A stretch of 64,000 nucleotides of DNA from Sedimentisphaerales bacterium (GTDB taxonomy: Bacteria > Planctomycetota > Phycisphaerae > Sedimentisphaerales > Anaerobacaceae). Below, piece by piece: positions 61,271 through 64,000 of this stretch (position 1 is the stretch's first letter; each line of letters begins with the position of its first letter). The translations under genes were made by a program, and so were the position numbers. The stretch covers positions 1 through 64,000 of the forward strand of contig JAFGLV010000045.1 in the NCBI GenBank assembly GCA_016927855.1. Reading direction: 5' to 3'. The notes under the pieces were generated by a model. It was not told where the DNA came from. It did not search any database and was given only the letters and a program-made list of their open reading frames with translations.

Positions 61271-62250
61271 GGCGTCCTTTCATTCTTATCGTGCGCTTCG
61301 AGGACCTCTCTTATTACATACGTCGGTCGGTTCTGCGACTCATGGTAGGTCCGCACGAGCAACTCCGCCAGCAGGCCCATCAGGATAAACTGAACCGTCG
61401 TGATCAGCAGCACCGCAGTGAGGATCAGCAGCGGATTGCCGCTCATGTCCACGCCCCGCGCGATCTTCTGCGAGATGACCAGCAGGCCGAACAGCAGAGC
61501 GAACAGGGCCGTCAGACCACCCAGACCACCGAAGATATAGATGGGCTTGGTCGAAAAGGACCCAAGAAACTTCACCGTGATCAGGTCCAGAACAACCTTC
61601 CAGGTGCGTCCGAGCCCGTATTTGGCGACGCCGGCGGTGCGCGGTCGGTGATTGACTACGCATTCGGCGATATGGGCGCCGCTCCAACTGGCCAATGCCG
61701 GGATGAACCGGTGCATCTCACCGTAGAGCTTGGTTTCCGCGAGCACCTCTCGGCGGTAGGCCTTGAGCGTGCAGCCGTAGTCGTGCAGCCTGACGCCGGT
61801 GATCGTCGAGATCAGCCAGTTGGCCATCCGTGAGGGCACCAGGCGCGTCAGGGCGGCATCGTGACGCTTCTTGCGCCAGCCACTGACCACGTCGTAGCCT
61901 TCGTGCAGCTTGGACACGAGCATGGGGATGTCGGCCGGGTCGTTCTGGAGATCAGCGTCCAGTGCCACGACCACGCTGCCACGAGCGTGCGCGAAGCCGG
62001 CGCTGAGGGCCGGCGTCTGGCCAAAATTCCGCCGAAACCGAATGACCCGCACTCTCGGGTCGGCCTGGTGAAACTCGGTCAAGATATTGAAGCTCTCGTC
62101 GGTACTCCCGTCGTCGACGAAAAGGACCTCGTAACGATGCTTGCCGTCCAGCGCCTGTCGGAGCTGTTCGTACAGCGGACGGAGATTGTCCTGCTCGTTG
62201 AGCAGCGGAATCACCACCGACAACTCGACTTGGTTTTCGTCTTCCGTCAC
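61267..62250 (-). CDS. Polyprenyl-phosphate glycosyltransferase (GT2, DPM1-like)
   Basis: The 327-residue protein has a GT2 domain: LSVVIPLLNEQDNLRPLYEQL, FVDDGSTDES, and VVALDADLQNDPADIP. Two C-terminal membrane helices follow (about residues 235-260 and 268-295). This is the layout of enzymes that load a sugar onto polyprenyl phosphate (GtrB/ArnC/DPM type). It fits with the GT39-like enzyme encoded next, which needs such a donor. It is the first gene of the minus-strand glycan operon. Confidence 0.93.
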   Translation of the reverse strand: MTEDENQVELSVVIPLLNEQDNLRPLYEQLRQALDGKHRYEVLFVDDGSTDESFNILTEFHQADPRVRVIRFRRNFGQTPALSAGFAHARGSVVVALDADLQNDPADIPMLVSKLHEGYDVVSGWRKKRHDAALTRLVPSRMANWLISTITGVRLHDYGCTLKAYRREVLAETKLYGEMHRFIPALASWSGAHIAECVVNHRPRTAGVAKYGLGRTWKVVLDLITVKFLGSFSTKPIYIFGGLGGLTALFALLFGLLVISQKIARGVDMSGNPLLILTAVLLITTVQFILMGLLAELLVRTYHESQNRPTYVIREVLEAHDKNERTP

Positions 62251-62489
62251 AGTGAGAACATCCTCAAGGAGTTACCAAACGGTTCCAGGCACCTATGGTA
62301 GTCGGCCAGCCGGGGTTTTGCAAATGGTCCACAAGACCAGTCATACCAGAGAATTATCGGCTGGGGCTGCGGCAACGGTCAGTGAAAAATGGCGCAGGGC
62401 AAGCGGTAACAGACCGTTTCTCAGGCCGGAACGTCAACCGTCCCACTGAAGGTCCGATAGGAAGTGCCAATGTAAGGTTCCGCCGGTGC

Positions 62490-63272
62490 CTACCACCGCG
62501 GCGGTGTTCCGCCGGCGGGCCAGCTCAGCGTGTACGTATTCCCCGGCGGGCGAGCGGAGACCGACTCGACATGCGCGTCCACGAAGAGCGCGTTGGCGAC
62601 CCCCTCGTTGATATCGCCGGCTGGCGGCTTGTGGAAGGTGGCGAAGCAGTCCGTCGTACGGTCGGGCGTTGAACGCAGGTTGTTGTCGTTCATGCCGGCC
62701 CCGCTGAGACCTGAGATGGGCCAGGAATTCTCCTCGGAGAAATAGAAGACCATGGAGGGGTTCTTGACCTGGGTTTCTTTGCGGAGTCTGTTGATCTTCG
62801 AACGGTATGGTTCCGGCATAGCATTGCCGGCGTCGCCGTTGAGGTAGGAGTTCATCGAGTAGCCGTATTGGGGCTCTACAGGAGTCGACCCGTTGCAGCG
62901 AGAGCAGCCCATCCGCCGGGCCACCACATTGAAGGACGGACACAGATGGACGTCCAACCCCTTCAGGTAGGGCCACAGCACGCCGGCCAGTTCCGGGCGC
63001 TGATTGAGATTCTGGCTGGCGTCATGCCAGTTGCAGTTCGTGCCGCCCTGCCGGTAAAGCCACGTGAACGAATAGGGAAAGTCGAAGTTGTTGTCGTCCG
63101 AGTACATTCTCGCGGCGTACCCGTATTGCCTCAGGTTGGAGCGGCACGACGTGGATCGCGCCTGCTCCCGGACGCGGCTGAGCCCAGGCATCAGGATCGC
63201 CAGCAGAACCGCGATGATGGCGATGACAACCAGTAATTCGATGAGAGTGAACGCGTCGCGCCGTCTACCCAT
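62490..63272 (-). CDS. Prepilin-type exported protein (DUF1559-like)
   Basis: The 260-residue protein begins with a prepilin leader and helix: [28 protein letters not shown]. The prepilin peptidase site is before Phe8, and Glu12 is in place. The C-terminal [16 protein letters not shown] motif resembles the H-x9-DG-type ends of DUF1559 proteins, which exist in large numbers in Planctomycetes. It may be a minor pilin, a pseudopilin, or a surface protein delivered by a type II-like system. No pilus genes are next to it. Cysteines (CSRCNG and others) suggest disulphides or metal. Confidence 0.88.
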   Translation of the reverse strand: MGRRRDAFTLIELLVVIAIIAVLLAILMPGLSRVREQARSTSCRSNLRQYGYAARMYSDDNNFDFPYSFTWLYRQGGTNCNWHDASQNLNQRPELAGVLWPYLKGLDVHLCPSFNVVARRMGCSRCNGSTPVEPQYGYSMNSYLNGDAGNAMPEPYRSKINRLRKETQVKNPSMVFYFSEENSWPISGLSGAGMNDNNLRSTPDRTTDCFATFHKPPAGDINEGVANALFVDAHVESVSARPPGNTYTLSWPAGGTPPRW

Positions 63273-63317
63273 TGCGGTACTCCTTACGCAGACCCCGATG
63301 TTTTCAGCCTATAAGAT

Positions 63318-63345
63318 ACCATAAAGGGGCGTTGCGTTCCATCAA
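63318..63345 (-). promoter_or_regulatory. Promoter candidate for the prepilin-like gene
   Basis: On the minus strand TTGATG and TATGGT are separated by 16 bases. The predicted start point is near 63311, which leaves a leader of about 40 bases before ATG 63272. Confidence 0.4.
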
Positions 63346-63532
63346 GTCTCAGTCTTTGTGGGGGTGCCGGCCGAGTCAGGCGACACATCACCGTCGGAGA
63401 ATACGACTGAACTGAACGTAAGAGTATTCCCAGGAGTGATTTACGTGATCCCGCCCCCGGGTGCCCGACCGGTCTTGTCGCGTGATCTTTGTTTTGCATG
63501 CCCGTCAGGTTGGAGGCGAAACGCGCCTCGGC

Positions 63533-63561
63533 TTGAATCTGGGCAGCGGAGGCCCTAAAAT
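63533..63561 (+). promoter_or_regulatory. Promoter candidate directly before the adenosyltransferase gene
   Basis: TTGAAT and TAAAAT are separated by exactly 17 bases. Only 6 bases separate the -10 box from ATG 63568, so the transcript would start at or next to the start codon. Confidence 0.5.
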
Positions 63562-63567
63562 ACGGCC

Positions 63568-64000
63568 ATGCTCGAGAAGGGATTGGTCCAGGTCTACACC
63601 GGTGACGGCAAGGGCAAAACAACCGCAGCCTTCGGGCTGGCGCTGCGTGCGGCCGGGCAGGGTAACAAGGTGCTGATCTATCAGTTTCTCAAGCCTCCCT
63701 CGCTTGACCTGGGAGAGCGGTTCGCACTGCAACTGGGTGCCGTTCGTATCCGTGTGGAGGCACTGGAACAGGCCTGGGACATGGCCAGGTCGCCTGGCAA
63801 CGACGAAGCCGTCGCCGAGGTTCGTGCGGCCATTCGTAAGGCTCTGGATCGATTGGCCGAGACAGCGGTGCGGCGGTTCTACGACGTGCTGATTCTCGAC
63901 GAGATCGTTTATTGCCTGTCCGAAGGCCTCGCCGACCTGGCGGACGTGAGGAGCCTCATCGAGCGGCGAGATCCCGCCGTGGAGGTCGTCCTGACCGGAC
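63568..64000 (+). CDS. Cobalamin adenosyltransferase, CobO/CobA type (partial at window end)
   Basis: The first 144 residues are in the window. They show the P-loop YTGDGKGKTTAAFGLALRAAGQG (residues about 10-32), LKPPSLDLGERFAL, and the Walker-B-like VLILDEIVYCLSEGL. This is the corrinoid adenosyltransferase family that attaches the adenosyl group to cobalt in B12 synthesis or salvage. The usual length is about 170-200 residues. No ribosome site lies near ATG 63568, and a promoter only 6 bases upstream suggests a leaderless message. No cobalamin riboswitch is seen upstream. Confidence 0.88.
   Translation, partial: MLEKGLVQVYTGDGKGKTTAAFGLALRAAGQGNKVLIYQFLKPPSLDLGERFALQLGAVRIRVEALEQAWDMARSPGNDEAVAEVRAAIRKALDRLAETAVRRFYDVLILDEIVYCLSEGLADLADVRSLIERRDPAVEVVLTG

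Noticed and set aside
63273-63567. Cobalamin riboswitch before the adenosyltransferase gene
   Set aside because: The GCCACTG box and associated pairing are absent on both strands, and a promoter sits directly before the start codon.

Overview
The window looks like a chromosomal segment of a high-GC, Gram-negative Planctomycetota bacterium, most likely of the Phycisphaerae/Sedimentisphaerales type. This is inferred from gene content, not from a marker phylogeny. The pointers are a sigma factor fused to a membrane domain, two Tat-exported proteins (a Gfo/Idh/MocA oxidoreductase and a TIM-barrel isomerase), a DUF1080-type sugar-hydrolase domain, a GH78 alpha-L-rhamnosidase, a decayed GH35 galactosidase, a DUF1559-like prepilin, and an oversized signal peptidase I with an inserted zinc ribbon. 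The lifestyle suggested is polysaccharide degradation.

Layout. 0-4.3 kb: tRNA-Leu, a GyrI-like protein, a DUF4405 membrane protein, a membrane-fused ECF sigma factor, an HNH nuclease, a cold-shock protein and an HU protein. 4.5-9.9 kb: divergent promoters, signal peptidase I and a large secreted rhamnosidase. 9.9-17.5 kb: hemL flanked by two inverted-repeat elements, a membrane-anchored PpiD-like protein with two small membrane proteins, RNase III, a STAS protein and a ComM/YifB ATPase. 17.6-20.6 kb: a lower-GC accessory patch with a DinD/Bro-N stub, an orphan 546-residue protein carrying a HEPN-type R-N-x3-H motif, an orphan DUF433 antitoxin and a beheaded metal-ABC permease. 20.6-25.9 kb: a sugar-acid/sugar oxidation cluster (enolase-superfamily enzyme, two Gfo/Idh/MocA oxidoreductases, one TIM-barrel isomerase) closed by a clear terminator. 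26-37 kb: an SH3 protein, the GH35 pseudogene, a rhomboid protease with a C-terminal helical extension, an M24 peptidase, a DUF1080-PHP fusion, ribD and ligA.

37-45.3 kb holds the most unusual locus, all on the minus strand. It encodes two small exported beta-rich proteins, a 596-residue PapD/DUF916-like protein, a 1256-residue secretin whose N-terminal half is about eight Ig-like repeats, and a small lipoprotein. Two well-formed sigma70-type promoters (17-base spacers) precede it. This looks like a surface-fibre or export system that pairs a chaperone-like protein with a secretin in place of an usher. It has no ATPase or inner-membrane platform nearby. 46-48.4 kb: tRNA-Asn and an overlapping Ser/Thr kinase-phosphatase pair. 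48.6-62.3 kb: a glycan assembly region with a GT21-like transferase, a flippase, methyltransferases, GT2 and GT4 enzymes and a GT39-like membrane transferase. It consists of two convergent, tightly overlapping operons. 62.5-64 kb: a prepilin-like protein and the start of a cobalamin adenosyltransferase gene that runs off the window.

Short palindromic and inverted-repeat elements recur throughout. One sits in frame inside the rhamnosidase gene, one supplies the hemL stop codon, and one is flanked by a 9-base direct repeat like a target-site duplication.
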